DNA of 64,000 nt from Amnibacterium kyonggiense (GCF_004364555.1 NZ_SOAM01000001.1:248001-312000); one strand, 5' to 3'. Numbered from the stretch's first letter, positions 25,608 through 34,220 are shown. Numbers and translations: made by a program. Notes: generated from the letters alone by a model not told the origin.

Positions 25608-27302
25608 GTGACCTCCTCCCCCGTCGACCCCACGACCTCCGGCGCCTGGCAGGCGCTGTCCGAGCTCGCCGAGGGCTTCGCACCCGATCTCCGCGCCTGG
25701 TTCGCCGAGGACGAGGGCCGCGCCGACCGCTACACCTTCCAGGCCGCGGACCTCACCGTCGACCTGTCGAAGAACCTGGTGACGGAGGAGGTCCTCGGCC
25801 ACCTGCTCGAGATCGCCCGCACCGTCGACGTGGCCGGCCGGTACCGGGCGATGATCTCGGGCGAGCACATCAACGTCACCGAGGACCGCGCGGTGCTGCA
25901 CACCGCCCTCCGGCGCCCGTCCGGCGACGACCTGACGCCGGCCGCGCCGCTCACGGTCGACGGGCAGGACGTCGACCACGACGTGCACGAGGTGCTCGAC
26001 AGGATCGCGACGTTCGCGAGCGCGGTGCGCGACGGCTCGTGGACCGGCGTCACCGGCAAGCGCGTCGAGACGGTCGTGAACATCGGCATCGGCGGGTCGG
26101 ACCTCGGCCCGGTCATGGTCTACGAGGCGCTGAAGCCGTACGTCCAGGCCGGCCTGACCGCGCGCTTCGTCTCGAACATCGACCCCTCCGACATCTACGA
26201 GAAGACGGCGGACCTCGACCCCGAGACGACGCTCTTCATCGTCGCGTCGAAGACCTTCGGCACGCTCGAGACACTGACGAACGCGCGGCTCGCCCGCGAG
26301 TGGCTCTGGAAGGGCCTGTCGCAGGCCGGCGCGATCGAGGACACCGACGAATCGCGCCGCGACGCCGTCTCGAAGCACTTCGTGGCCGTGTCGACCGCCC
26401 TCGACAAGGTCGAGGCGTTCGGCATCGACCCGACGAACGCGTTCGGCTTCTGGGACTGGGTGGGCGGCCGCTACTCGGTCGACTCCGCGATCGGCACGTC
26501 CGTCGCGATCGCGATCGGCCCGGACGGGTTCGCCGACTTCCTCGCCGGCTTCCACGCGGTCGACGAGCACATGCGGACGGCGCCCCTCGAGGCGAACGTG
26601 CCCGTCCTCATGGGCCTGCTGAACGTCTGGTACTCGAACTTCCTCGGGGCCCAGAGCCACGCGGTGCTGCCCTACGCGCAGTACCTGCACCGCTTCCCCG
26701 CCTACCTGCAGCAGCTGACCATGGAGTCGAACGGCAAGAGCGTGCGCTGGGACGGCACGCCGGTCGTGACCGACACCGGCGAGGTCTTCTGGGGCGAGCC
26801 CGGCACGAACGGGCAGCACGCGTTCTACCAGTTGATCCACCAGGGCACCCGGCTGATCCCGGCGGACTTCATCGCGACCGCCAACCCCGCGCACCCGCTG
26901 CAGGACGGCGACACCGACGTCCACGCGCTGTTCCTCGCGAACTTCTTCGCGCAGACGAAGGCGCTCGCCTTCGGCAAGACCGCGGACGAGGTGCGCGCCG
27001 AGGGCACCGCGGAGGCCGTCGTGCCCGCCCGCACCTTCAGCGGCAACCGGCCGACGACGTCGATCCTCGCGCCGCGCCTCACGCCGTCGGTGGTCGGTCA
27101 GCTGATCGCGCTCTACGAGCACATCACCTTCGTCGAGGGCACCGTCTGGGGCATCGACTCGTTCGACCAGTGGGGCGTCGAGCTCGGCAAGCAGCTCGCG
27201 CTGCAGATCGCGCCGGCCGTGCAGGGCGACGCCGACGCGCTCGCGAGCCAGGACCCGAGCACGAAGTCGCTCATCGCGAAGTACCTCGAGCTGCGCGAGT
27301 AG
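25608..27302 (+). CDS. pgi: Glucose-6-phosphate isomerase
   Basis: 564 residues from GTG 25608, with GAAAGG upstream (GTG 25599 is a less likely start). Signature segments: [49 protein letters not shown], the catalytic Glu region [18 protein letters not shown] and [14 protein letters not shown]. Interconverts glucose-6-phosphate and fructose-6-phosphate. Followed by a strong 22-bp hairpin. Confidence 0.97.
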   Translation: MTSSPVDPTTSGAWQALSELAEGFAPDLRAWFAEDEGRADRYTFQAADLTVDLSKNLVTEEVLGHLLEIARTVDVAGRYRAMISGEHINVTEDRAVLHTALRRPSGDDLTPAAPLTVDGQDVDHDVHEVLDRIATFASAVRDGSWTGVTGKRVETVVNIGIGGSDLGPVMVYEALKPYVQAGLTARFVSNIDPSDIYEKTADLDPETTLFIVASKTFGTLETLTNARLAREWLWKGLSQAGAIEDTDESRRDAVSKHFVAVSTALDKVEAFGIDPTNAFGFWDWVGGRYSVDSAIGTSVAIAIGPDGFADFLAGFHAVDEHMRTAPLEANVPVLMGLLNVWYSNFLGAQSHAVLPYAQYLHRFPAYLQQLTMESNGKSVRWDGTPVVTDTGEVFWGEPGTNGQHAFYQLIHQGTRLIPADFIATANPAHPLQDGDTDVHALFLANFFAQTKALAFGKTADEVRAEGTAEAVVPARTFSGNRPTTSILAPRLTPSVVGQLIALYEHITFVEGTVWGIDSFDQWGVELGKQLALQIAPAVQGDADALASQDPSTKSLIAKYLELRE

Positions 27303-27317
27303 GCGCCGGGAACGACG

Positions 27318-27372
27318 AACGGGCCGCCTCGGCGGGAGGGAGCGACAGCTCCTCCCGCCGAGGCGGCCCGTT
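27318..27372. terminator. Strong bidirectional hairpin after pgi
   Basis: Perfect 22-bp arms (27318-27339 and 27351-27372) with an 11-nt loop lie 16 bp after the pgi stop and 15 bp from the stop of the minus-strand small gene. It can end transcription of both. The outer end is AACGGG, giving a short T pair on exit. Confidence 0.8.
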
Positions 27373-27386
27373 GCCTGTGCGGGGGA

Positions 27387-27566
27387 TCAGGCCGCGCGGC
27401 CCGCGTGGCCCAGGTGGACCTTCGGCGCGTCCACGTCGAGCGGACGGCGGCGACGGCGCGGGGCCGTCGTGGTGTCGGTGGCGAGGGCGATGCCCGTCGC
27501 GTGGGTGCGGACGCCGTGGCCCAGCAGCGGGTTGCGCGCGATCAGCGTGTCGACGAGCCCGCTCAT
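27387..27566 (-). CDS. Small basic protein, 59 aa, unknown
   Basis: 59 residues from ATG 27566, overlapping the stop of the 37-aa gene upstream (ATGA). Starts MSGLVDTLIARNPLLGHG and has an arginine cluster (PRRRRRPLDVD) and a short C-terminal tail ending LGHAGRAA. No family recognised. Its placement in a two-cistron unit with a strong Shine-Dalgarno in front, a hairpin behind, and a divergent ROK repressor supports it being a real gene. Confidence 0.55.
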   Translation of the reverse strand: MSGLVDTLIARNPLLGHGVRTHATGIALATDTTTAPRRRRRPLDVDAPKVHLGHAGRAA

Positions 27567-27676
27567 CGGGTGCCCCCGACGTGGACGGCCGTCACCGGAG
27601 CGGCGTACTGGAGCGCGGCGTAGCTGTCCCAGCGCTGAACGATCTCACGCAGGACCGCGATGATGCGGTTCGTCAT
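27563..27676 (-). CDS. Small protein, 37 aa, unknown
   Basis: 37 residues from ATG 27676, preceded at ideal spacing by the consensus GAGGAGG, one of the best ribosome-binding sites in the window. Sequence starts MTNRIIAVLREIVQRWDSY, a probable amphipathic helix, and continues AALQYAAPVTAVHVGGTR. The stop overlaps the next small gene's start. Too short for most gene finders. The pair is divergent from a ROK repressor, which probably controls it; the function is unknown. Confidence 0.6.
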   Translation of the reverse strand: MTNRIIAVLREIVQRWDSYAALQYAAPVTAVHVGGTR

Positions 27677-27700
27677 GGTTCCTCCTCGGATGAGCATCTC

Positions 27701-27720
27701 AACTATTTCGTATGATAGCT
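27701..27720. promoter_or_regulatory. Shared promoter/operator between small genes and ROK repressor
   Basis: The A/T-rich segment aactatttcgtatgatagct contains CTAT...ATAG in inverted orientation and TATGAT (27711-27716), a good -10 for the plus-strand repressor. It lies 25 bp before the minus-strand small gene start, so a repressor bound here could control both directions. Confidence 0.5.
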
Positions 27721-27767
27721 GAACGAACGAACCTGTGCCAGTGTTCCCGGGTGCGGGAGCGGATTCG

Positions 27768-28892
27768 ATGACGCTGCCGGAACCCCTCGCGGAGACGGCG
27801 GGGCGCGCGCTGCGCGCCCTGCTCGAGCGCGAGCACGCGACGCGGCCGGAGCTCGCCGACGCCCTCCGCGTCACGAAGCAGACCGTCTCCGCGGCGATCG
27901 TCGAGCTCGAGGAGCGCGGCCTGGTCGAGGCGGTGGCCGTGCAGCAGGGGCACACCGGCCGCTCGGCCGTCCGCTACGGGCTGCACCGCAGCGCCGGGTG
28001 GGTCGCCGGCATCGATCTCGGCTCGGCCCGACTGCGGGTGGCGGCGGCGCGGCTGGACGGCACCGTGGTCGCCGAGCGCCTCGTGCCGAACCCGGCGCCC
28101 ACGGTGTCGCGGGACTGGCCGGATCAGCTCGAGGTCGCCGCGCACGCGCTGGCGGACGTCGCGCAGGAGCTCTCGGAGTCGCAGGGCGGCCTGCTCGGTG
28201 CGGCGATCGCGGTGCCGCGCGCGGTGCCCGTGCGCCGGGACCTGCTCGGCTCCGACGCGGACGACGAGCGCCTCCTCGCCGCGCTCGCCCCGGTCGCGCC
28301 CGCCGCGGTGTGGACCGAGAACGACGTCAACTGCGAGGCGATCGCGCAGCTGCGCTACCGCCCCGGCTCCGCCCCGCGCTCGGTGCTGCACCTGCACATC
28401 GGCGCGGGGGTCGGCGTCGCGCTGATCGTCGAGGGGACGATCCTGCGCGGGGCGCGGGGGAGGGCCGGGGAGATCAAGGCGCTCGCGTCGCCCATCGCGC
28501 GCGGCCGCACCGTGGAGGACGCGCTCTCGATCGCCGGGCTGCTCGACGCGGCGGGCCACTCGCCCGCCGCTCCCCTGCCCGGTGCGCTCGACGACCTGTT
28601 CGCCGCCGCGACGACGGGCGACAGCGCCGCCGAGTCGGCGATCGCGGACGAGGCGACGGGGATCGTGCTGCTGCTCCGCGACCTGACCGCCGTGGTCGAC
28701 CCGGACCTCGTGGTGCTGTCGGGCGCCCTCGGCGCGCGGCGGGAGCTGCACGGCCGCGTCGTCGCGGAATGCCGCCGCCTCGGGGTGGAGCCGGTGCCGG
28801 CGGAGGACCCGCTCGGCGACGCCGCTCCGGTGCTGGGCGCCGCGTCGCTCGCCGCCGACCTCGTCCTCGATGCGATCGCCCCCGTCCGCTGA
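27768..28892 (+). CDS. ROK-family transcriptional repressor (HTH + ROK domain)
   Basis: 374 residues from ATG 27768 (GGAGCGG upstream; GTG 27735 is an alternative adding 11 residues). N-terminal winged helix (RPELADALRVTKQTVSAAIVELEERGLV, shown here as LRVTKQTVSAAIVELEER) is followed by a ROK kinase-like domain: GIDLGSARLRVA, LHIGAGVGVALIVEG, AGEIKALASPI. The zinc Cys motif of kinases is missing, as in NagC/XylR-type repressors that bind a sugar or sugar phosphate. Likely represses the divergent small genes and itself. Confidence 0.85.
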   Translation: MTLPEPLAETAGRALRALLEREHATRPELADALRVTKQTVSAAIVELEERGLVEAVAVQQGHTGRSAVRYGLHRSAGWVAGIDLGSARLRVAAARLDGTVVAERLVPNPAPTVSRDWPDQLEVAAHALADVAQELSESQGGLLGAAIAVPRAVPVRRDLLGSDADDERLLAALAPVAPAAVWTENDVNCEAIAQLRYRPGSAPRSVLHLHIGAGVGVALIVEGTILRGARGRAGEIKALASPIARGRTVEDALSIAGLLDAAGHSPAAPLPGALDDLFAAATTGDSAAESAIADEATGIVLLLRDLTAVVDPDLVVLSGALGARRELHGRVVAECRRLGVEPVPAEDPLGDAAPVLGAASLAADLVLDAIAPVR

Positions 28893-28906
28893 CCCGGGGC
28901 CCCAGT

Positions 28907-28943
28907 CTTCGTTTCGGAGGAGTCCGTCTCCTCCAGAACGAAG
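28907..28943. terminator. Hairpin between convergent ROK and GT9 genes
   Basis: 16-bp arms (28907-28922 and 28928-28943) with two central mismatches and a 5-nt loop. Lies 15 bp after the ROK stop and 10 bp from the stop of the minus-strand glycosyltransferase. Confidence 0.65.
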
Positions 28944-28952
28944 GGTGCGGCG

Positions 28953-29993
28953 TCAGGCGCGGGCGAGGAGGCGCTCCGCCGCCGCGACGACCTCCGTCGG
29001 CGCGACCGAGGTGAGGCACGGGTGCCCGGGCACGGGGCAGAGCGTCGCGCGCGACCCGCGGCAGGCGGCGTCCCGCCGGCCGAGCAGCTCGACCGGGACG
29101 CCGTAGGGCGCCCAGCGCTCCGGCGGCACCACCGCGGAGAAGAGGCTCACGATCGGCCGGCCGACGGCGGCGGCCAGGTGCGCCGGCCCGGTGTTGCCGA
29201 CGATGACCGCGGACGCCCCGGCGAGCGCCTGGGCCGTGCCCCCGAGGTCGAGCCGGCCGCCGAGGTCGATGCCGCGCTCCCCCGCGACCGCCGCGGTGAG
29301 GGCGCGCTCGTGCTCGCCGCCGGTCACCACGACCCGGTGCCCCGCCTCGACGAGGAGGCGCACCACCTCCGTGAAGTGGTGGGCCGGGTACTCGCGCGCC
29401 GGGTACTGCGCACCGGGGTGCACGACGAGGTACTCGTCGGGCAGGTCGTCGAGCGCTGCCGGACGGGTGTCCGGCAGGTCCACGCGGAGGGCGCCGTCGT
29501 CGCCCTCGGGCAGCGCGTAGCCGGCGAGCCGCACGATCGCGAGGTTCCGCTCGGGCTCCGGGATGTCCTCGGGGAACGTCTCGCCCGGGATCCACCGTCC
29601 GTCGAGCAGGCCGGCGGAGGCCTCGACCGACGCGCCGAGGATGCGCGGGACGCCGGCCAGCCGCAGCAGGAGGGCGATCGGCAGCGGCGACTGGTGGGCC
29701 GCGGTGAGGATGATCGCCTCGTCGGGCCGGCACTCCTCGACGACCGCGTCCACCTCGGCGACGAGGGCCGCGTCGACCGGGCGGTCCACGGCCGTGATCC
29801 ACGGGACGCCGACGATCCGCAGCTCGTCGACGCCGGGCAGCAGCCGTGCGGCGGACTTCCCGCGCGGACCGCCGAGGAACCAGACCTCGGTGTCCTCGCG
29901 GGCGGCGACGGCGCGGACGGCGGGGCCGGCCATGATCACGTCGCCCATGCTGTCCAGGCGGACGACGAGGATCCGCCGCGTCGCGGTCGTCAC
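28953..29993 (-). CDS. Glycosyltransferase family 9 protein
   Basis: 346 residues from GTG 29993. GT-B fold with an N-terminal ILVVRLDSMGDVIMAGPAVRA, LVVHPGAQYPARE at the start of the nucleotide-sugar domain, and GNTGPAHLAAAVGRPIVSLFS at the donor site, as in the GT9 (heptosyltransferase) family. Cys cluster (ACRGSRATLCPVPGHPC) near the C terminus is seen in several GT9 proteins. In a Gram-positive it cannot build LPS core; an envelope glycan or glycolipid is the likely acceptor. Confidence 0.85.
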   Translation of the reverse strand: MTTATRRILVVRLDSMGDVIMAGPAVRAVAAREDTEVWFLGGPRGKSAARLLPGVDELRIVGVPWITAVDRPVDAALVAEVDAVVEECRPDEAIILTAAHQSPLPIALLLRLAGVPRILGASVEASAGLLDGRWIPGETFPEDIPEPERNLAIVRLAGYALPEGDDGALRVDLPDTRPAALDDLPDEYLVVHPGAQYPAREYPAHHFTEVVRLLVEAGHRVVVTGGEHERALTAAVAGERGIDLGGRLDLGGTAQALAGASAVIVGNTGPAHLAAAVGRPIVSLFSAVVPPERWAPYGVPVELLGRRDAACRGSRATLCPVPGHPCLTSVAPTEVVAAAERLLARA

Positions 29994-30000
29994 GCGGCGC

Positions 30001-30588
30001 TCAGCGCCGAACGGCGGCGCGCGCGGTGTCCGCGAGCTTCGCCAGCGCGTTCACGCGCGTGTCGGCGTCCGGCACACCCGCGATCGCGAGGCGCACGGCC
30101 TTGCGGACCTGCTCGGCCTCGAGGAGCCAGGCGATGTGCCCGAGGAGCTCGGAGAGGTGCTCCTCCGGCGGCAGGTCCTTCGCGGCCGGGCTCAGTCCGA
30201 GCTTCGGCAGCACGAGCTCGTGCGCGACGACGAAGGCGCCGATGCCGTACGCGGCGCCGGCCCAGAGCTTGGTCCTCGGGAGGTACTCCGCGGCCACGGC
30301 GTACGCGGCGACGGTGACGACGGAGAAGCCGAAGTGCACGGCGAGCACGCCCCAGGGCACCTGGTTGCCGTTGTACTCGTACGTGTACTGGTCGGGATCG
30401 ATGCCGCGCTGCTGGAGGAAGGTGACCGGCGGCACCTCGCGGTCCGGCTTCCGGGGCGGGAAGAGCGACTCCCACCCCATCTTGATCGCGCCCGAGCTGA
30501 GACCGGCGACGACGCCCGCGACGAGCGCGGCGCCCGGTCGGCGGCTCTCCGGGGCGGACAGGTCGAGCAGGCCGAACGGAGTCTTCAT
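30001..30588 (-). CDS. YagU-like DUF1440 membrane protein
   Basis: 195 residues from ATG 30588. Resembles E. coli YagU: an initial helix with GVVAGLSSGAIKMGWESLFPPR, then VPWGVLAVHFGFSVVTVAAYAVAAEYLPRTKLW (second and third hydrophobic segments), GIGAFVVAHELVLPKLGL, and SELLGHIAWLLEAEQVRK near the end. YagU has been linked to acid tolerance in E. coli, but the mechanism is unknown. Sits 7 bp upstream of the first GT9 gene and shares its strand. Confidence 0.8.
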   Translation of the reverse strand: MKTPFGLLDLSAPESRRPGAALVAGVVAGLSSGAIKMGWESLFPPRKPDREVPPVTFLQQRGIDPDQYTYEYNGNQVPWGVLAVHFGFSVVTVAAYAVAAEYLPRTKLWAGAAYGIGAFVVAHELVLPKLGLSPAAKDLPPEEHLSELLGHIAWLLEAEQVRKAVRLAIAGVPDADTRVNALAKLADTARAAVRR

Positions 30589-30611
30589 CCGTGCATCGTC
30601 GTCGGTATCGG

Positions 30612-31745
30612 CTACACCAGTCTGGGATTCCGCTGCAAGGGGTTGCGCGCGGCTGCACCCTCCCGAGCGACCTGCTCGAAGAGCTCGACCGCCGCGTCGC
30701 GCACGTCGTCCTCGTGGACGTCGTGGGTCGCGCTGGCGCCGTGGCCGCACCAGCCGTCGAGCACCCGCAGCCCGCACACCCGGCAGCCGCCGTGCCAGGA
30801 CACGAGCGCACGATGGCGGGCCCTCGTCAGCGGCGCGACGTCCGCGAGGTTGGCGTGGGTGAAGACCGCGACGGTGGCCGTGCCGACCGCCGCCGCGATG
30901 TGCCGCGGGCCGGAGTCGTTGGCGAGCAGGAGGTCGGCACGGGCGAGCAGGCCGACGAGGCCCGGCAGCGCGAGGCCGCCGACGATCGTCTGCACGTCGC
31001 CGCCGAAGCCGCGGGCGACGGCGGCGACGCGGTCGGCCTCGGAGGGGCCGCCCACGACGACGACCCGGGCGCCGCGGTCCGCGAGCACGCGGGCGATCCG
31101 GCCGAGGCGGTCCTCCGGGTAGCACCGGCGCGGATCCGTCGCGCCGGGGTGGACGACGACCAGGGGCTCGTCCGTCGCCGGCACGACGGCGAGGGAGGCC
31201 GTCAGGTCGGCGTCCGTGACCGCGAGCTCGGGCTCGAGCCGCACGGGCGGTGCGCCGGCCGCGCCGACGACCTCCAGCCAGCGGAGCGTGTCGTGCTGGA
31301 ACGACGTGTAGGGCACCCAGCGGTCCGGCTTCGGCGCGTCGGGGGTGGCCGCGCCGACCGTCGTCGCCGCGCCGAGCCGCAGCAGGAGGCGGTTCGAGTT
31401 GCCGCCGCCGCCGTGGAGCTGGACGGCGAGGTCGTACGACTCCGCGCGCCGGTCGGCGGCCCAGGCGTCGATCTCCGCCTCGGTCGCGTCCGGCGCGTCC
31501 GACCCGACGCGCACCCCGTGCACGGGCGGGACGACGACGACCCGGTCGACCGGGGCCGGGCGGTCGGCGAGCAGGGCGGCCGTGTGGGCGGCGCCGAGCA
31601 GCGTGATCTCCGCGTCCGGGTACGCGGCCCGGAGCGCGGCGAGCGCGGGCTCGCCCACGACGTAGTCGCCGAGGCCGTTCGCGCGGAGCACGGCGATCCG
31701 GCGGACGTCGGGGAGGGGCGCGGACGCGGCGTGCAGCGGGTTCAT
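30612..31745 (-). CDS. Second glycosyltransferase family 9 protein
   Basis: 377 residues from ATG 31745. IAVLRANGLGDYVVGEPALAAL at the N terminus, LVVVHPGATDPRRCYP in mid-protein and LANDSGPRHIAAAVGTATVAVF at the donor site are the GT9 hallmarks. Cys/His cluster WHGGCRVCGLRVLDGWCGHG near the C terminus may bind metal. With the gene at 28953 and the YagU-like gene it forms a same-strand group likely acting on an envelope glycan. Confidence 0.85.
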   Translation of the reverse strand: MNPLHAASAPLPDVRRIAVLRANGLGDYVVGEPALAALRAAYPDAEITLLGAAHTAALLADRPAPVDRVVVVPPVHGVRVGSDAPDATEAEIDAWAADRRAESYDLAVQLHGGGGNSNRLLLRLGAATTVGAATPDAPKPDRWVPYTSFQHDTLRWLEVVGAAGAPPVRLEPELAVTDADLTASLAVVPATDEPLVVVHPGATDPRRCYPEDRLGRIARVLADRGARVVVVGGPSEADRVAAVARGFGGDVQTIVGGLALPGLVGLLARADLLLANDSGPRHIAAAVGTATVAVFTHANLADVAPLTRARHRALVSWHGGCRVCGLRVLDGWCGHGASATHDVHEDDVRDAAVELFEQVAREGAAARNPLQRNPRLV

Positions 31746-31789
31746 CGGGAACAGTTCTGCCACAGCGCGACCCGGGAGTCGCCCGGCTC

Positions 31790-32434
31790 TCAGCGAACGA
31801 GGGCGACGACGAGCGCGGCGAGGAGGACGCCGGGCGCCGCGGCGGCGACGAGGTCCGACGTCGCGACCCCGGGTCGATCGCGGCGCCGGTACGCGAGCAC
31901 GAACTCCGCGATGCTCGCCGCGAGGACGACGAGCGTCAGGACCCGCACGGCCGGCCCGGGACCGGTCCCCGCGAGCCCCGCCCCGATCTGCGTGAAGGCG
32001 ACGACGCCCCACGGCACCACGCCGAGCACCGACCACCAGCGGAGCGCCGCCGGACGCCCGTCCGGCCGGTGCAGCGACCGGAGGAGCACCCCGCCCGCGG
32101 AGGAGGCGTAGACGAGCACGAGCGCCATCGCGTCGAGGACGCCGTTCAGGCGGGCGACGAGGAAGAGGACGATCGGCGCCGCAGCACCGGAGGCCCACAC
32201 GGCCGCCGACCGGTCGAGCCGGCCGGTCGCGTGGAGACCCGCCGCGACGGCGACGAGGAGCGGCGGGACGAGGACGGCGGCCGCGCCCTGGACGGCCGCG
32301 ATCCGCACGGACGCGGCGCCGAGGTGCGCGACCACGGGCAGCTCGAGCGGGTCGCGGAGCACGGCCGCGACGCCGAGGACGACCACGACGACGAGCAGCG
32401 CCGCGGCGAGCACGGCCGACCCCGGCCGGGTCAC
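31790..32434 (-). CDS. Seven-helix membrane protein resembling heliorhodopsin, without the retinal lysine
   Basis: 214 residues from GTG 32434, overlapping the phosphatase stop (GTGA). Seven hydrophobic segments: about 6-26, 43-67, 78-97, 99-120, 130-156, 163-183, 193-213. From memory of heliorhodopsin 48C12, helices 3-7 align well: ASGAAAPIVLFLVARLNGVL with its SSSVMIVLIAQICGIAD, WSVLGVVPWGVV with its GCIAGIVPWIGLL, and the helix 6-7 region AEFVLAYRRRD ... DLVAAAAPGVLLAALVV with ALVQYLQYKGK ... YIVLSLVAKSALAWQIF. The Schiff-base lysine position is Pro/Gly here, so it cannot bind retinal covalently. No search was run. Confidence 0.6.
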   Translation of the reverse strand: MTRPGSAVLAAALLVVVVVLGVAAVLRDPLELPVVAHLGAASVRIAAVQGAAAVLVPPLLVAVAAGLHATGRLDRSAAVWASGAAAPIVLFLVARLNGVLDAMALVLVYASSAGGVLLRSLHRPDGRPAALRWWSVLGVVPWGVVAFTQIGAGLAGTGPGPAVRVLTLVVLAASIAEFVLAYRRRDRPGVATSDLVAAAAPGVLLAALVVALVR

Positions 32435-33075
32435 GGGACGGCGGATCCGGTCGGGTCGCTGTCCGGCGCGGTGAAGCGCCGGTCCGTCCAGCTCTCGACG
32501 AACCACGGCCCGGAGCCCGAGCGCTCGAGGACGACGACGCCGGTGTTCGGCAGGCCGTGCTCGGCGCCGAAGTCGTCCGCGACGTTCGCGCCGCGCGCCG
32601 TCGCCCAGGTGCGGATCGCGGCGCCGTGGCTCACGCAGAGCACCGTGCCGCCGTCGGCGACCGCGGTCTCGACGGCCGCGTCGTAGCGCGCGAAGAAGTC
32701 GGTGCCCGTCTCGGGCGCGCCCGGCATCGTCGCCGACAGGTCGCCCTCCGCCCAGGCGAAGATCGTGCGGAGGTACGCGAGGTGCGAGTCGCGGTCCGCG
32801 TTCAGCTCGAGGTCGCCGGCGAGGATCTCCCGCAGCCCGGCGTCGGTGCGGAGTTCGAGGCCGTGCTCGCGCGCGATCGGCCCGGCCGTCTGCACGGTCC
32901 GCGCGAGCGGGGACGCGACGACCCGGTCGATCCGCTCGGCCGCGAGCACGTCGACCAGCGCCGCCGCCTGCTCCCGGCCGAGCGTCGTCAGGTCGGCGCC
33001 CGGCGCCGCGGTGTCGAGCAGGCCCTGCACGTTCGACCGGGTCTGCCCGTGCCGGACGAGGATCAGACGGGACAT
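32431..33075 (-). CDS. Histidine phosphatase (phosphoglycerate-mutase-like)
   Basis: 214 residues from ATG 33075. LVRHGQTRSNVQGLLD carries the phospho-accepting His, SPLARTVQTA the second Arg, and CVSHGAAIRTW the second catalytic His. This is branch-1 of the histidine phosphatase superfamily; substrates range from sugar phosphates to alpha-ribazole-phosphate. It is the first gene of a two-gene unit with the heliorhodopsin-like protein. Confidence 0.9.
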   Translation of the reverse strand: MSRLILVRHGQTRSNVQGLLDTAAPGADLTTLGREQAAALVDVLAAERIDRVVASPLARTVQTAGPIAREHGLELRTDAGLREILAGDLELNADRDSHLAYLRTIFAWAEGDLSATMPGAPETGTDFFARYDAAVETAVADGGTVLCVSHGAAIRTWATARGANVADDFGAEHGLPNTGVVVLERSGSGPWFVESWTDRRFTAPDSDPTGSAVP

Positions 33076-33133
33076 GGCGCCATCCTCCCCGAACACTCGT
33101 GCACGACCGCTGCGGGCCGTCGGCGCACGCGCG

Positions 33134-33139
33134 TACCGT
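33134..33139 (+). promoter_or_regulatory. -10 element at leaderless spacing
   Basis: TACCGT followed by 6 nt and the ATG at 33146 of the small NPGP-repeat gene. Confidence 0.5.
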
Positions 33140-33145
33140 TCGCGC

Positions 33146-33340
33146 ATGGACAGCGACGTCACCGGCAGCTCGAACCCCGGCCCCGAGGAGGGCGAGCACG
33201 AACCGCACCGTCAGGGCACCGAGGACCCGGGTCCCGGCGGGACGACCCCGGGACAGGGCTCCGGCAACCCCGGGCCCGCGGAGCCCGAGGAGGCCGACGA
33301 GCCGAGGACGGGCTCGGAGAACCCCGGCCCGCGCGAATGA
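33146..33340 (+). CDS. Small acidic NPGP-repeat protein
   Basis: 64 residues from ATG 33146. The sequence is built from degenerate copies of a short unit: SSNPGPEE, TEDPGPGG, SGNPGPAE, SENPGPRE, joined by Glu/Gly/Pro-rich spacers. It has no hydrophobic segment and is probably disordered. A good leaderless promoter supports expression. No family recognised. Convergent with the transglutaminase gene, whose stop lies 10 bp away. Confidence 0.55.
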   Translation: MDSDVTGSSNPGPEEGEHEPHRQGTEDPGPGGTTPGQGSGNPGPAEPEEADEPRTGSENPGPRE

Positions 33341-33349
33341 CGCGGCCGG

Positions 33350-34192
33350 TCACGCCTCCCGTGTGATCTCGACCTCGACGAACAGGCGGCTGCCGAACGG
33401 CCCCGCGTACACGCCGCGCAGCGGGGCGACGTCCGCGTAGTCCCGCCCGCGGCCGACGAGCACGTGGCGCTCCCCGATGGGGAGGTCGTTCGTCGGATCG
33501 AAGCCGTGCCACGAGCCGCAGAACCACTCCACCCAGGCGTGCGACTCACCCGTCACCGGCGTCCCGATCGGGAACGCCGGGTCCGGGTGCAGATAGCCCG
33601 ACACGTACCGCGCAGGCACGCCGATGGCGCGCAGCGCCCCGATCGCGATGTGGGCGATGTCCTGGCAGACGCCGCGGCCGTGCTCCCACGACTCCTGGGC
33701 CGTCGACTGCACGCCGGTCACGCCCGCCATGTAGACGACGCGACGGTGGATCTCCCGGCAGACGGCGAGCGCCGCGGCGCAGGGGTCGAGGTCCGCGGCG
33801 GCCGCCCGTGCGATCGCGACGACCTCCTCCGGCGGCTCGGTGAGCCGCGTCTGCTGCAGCTGCTCGACGGTGTCGACGGACGCCTGCGCCGCGGGGCCCA
33901 GGTCCGTCCACGACAGCCCCGGCTCCGCGTGCGCCGCGCGCTGCACCTCGACGAGGCTCGTCGCCGTCAGCGACAGCTCATCGTGCGGCGTGAGGATCTC
34001 GAACGAGTTGACCCGCGTGCCCCAGTAGTCGACGTACGCCTGCGACGACGAGATGGGGGAGATCTCGAGGTTCGCGGCGAGGACGAACTGCCCGTCACCG
34101 GAGCCGGGCAGCATCCGCGCCTCGTTGTAGGACTGCGTCACGCCGCCGCCGTACTGGTAGCCCGTCACGTGCCGCACCCGCAGCCGACTCAT
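33350..34192 (-). CDS. Transglutaminase-like cysteine protease-fold protein
   Basis: 280 residues. N-terminal beta domain (RVRHVTGYQYGGGV), then the transglutaminase core: GRGVCQDIAHIAIGALRAIG (catalytic Cys), GESHAWVEWF (His) and HGFDPTND (Asp). The family typically occurs with alpha-E and circularly permuted ATP-grasp proteins, as here. It may hydrolyse or form isopeptide/amide bonds in a peptide made by the ATP-grasp enzyme. Last gene of the three-gene operon, 28 bp after the alpha-E gene. Confidence 0.9.
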   Translation of the reverse strand: MSRLRVRHVTGYQYGGGVTQSYNEARMLPGSGDGQFVLAANLEISPISSSQAYVDYWGTRVNSFEILTPHDELSLTATSLVEVQRAAHAEPGLSWTDLGPAAQASVDTVEQLQQTRLTEPPEEVVAIARAAAADLDPCAAALAVCREIHRRVVYMAGVTGVQSTAQESWEHGRGVCQDIAHIAIGALRAIGVPARYVSGYLHPDPAFPIGTPVTGESHAWVEWFCGSWHGFDPTNDLPIGERHVLVGRGRDYADVAPLRGVYAGPFGSRLFVEVEITREA

Positions 34193-34220
34193 GCCGCACC
34201 GCGCATGTGCTTCGTCGCCA

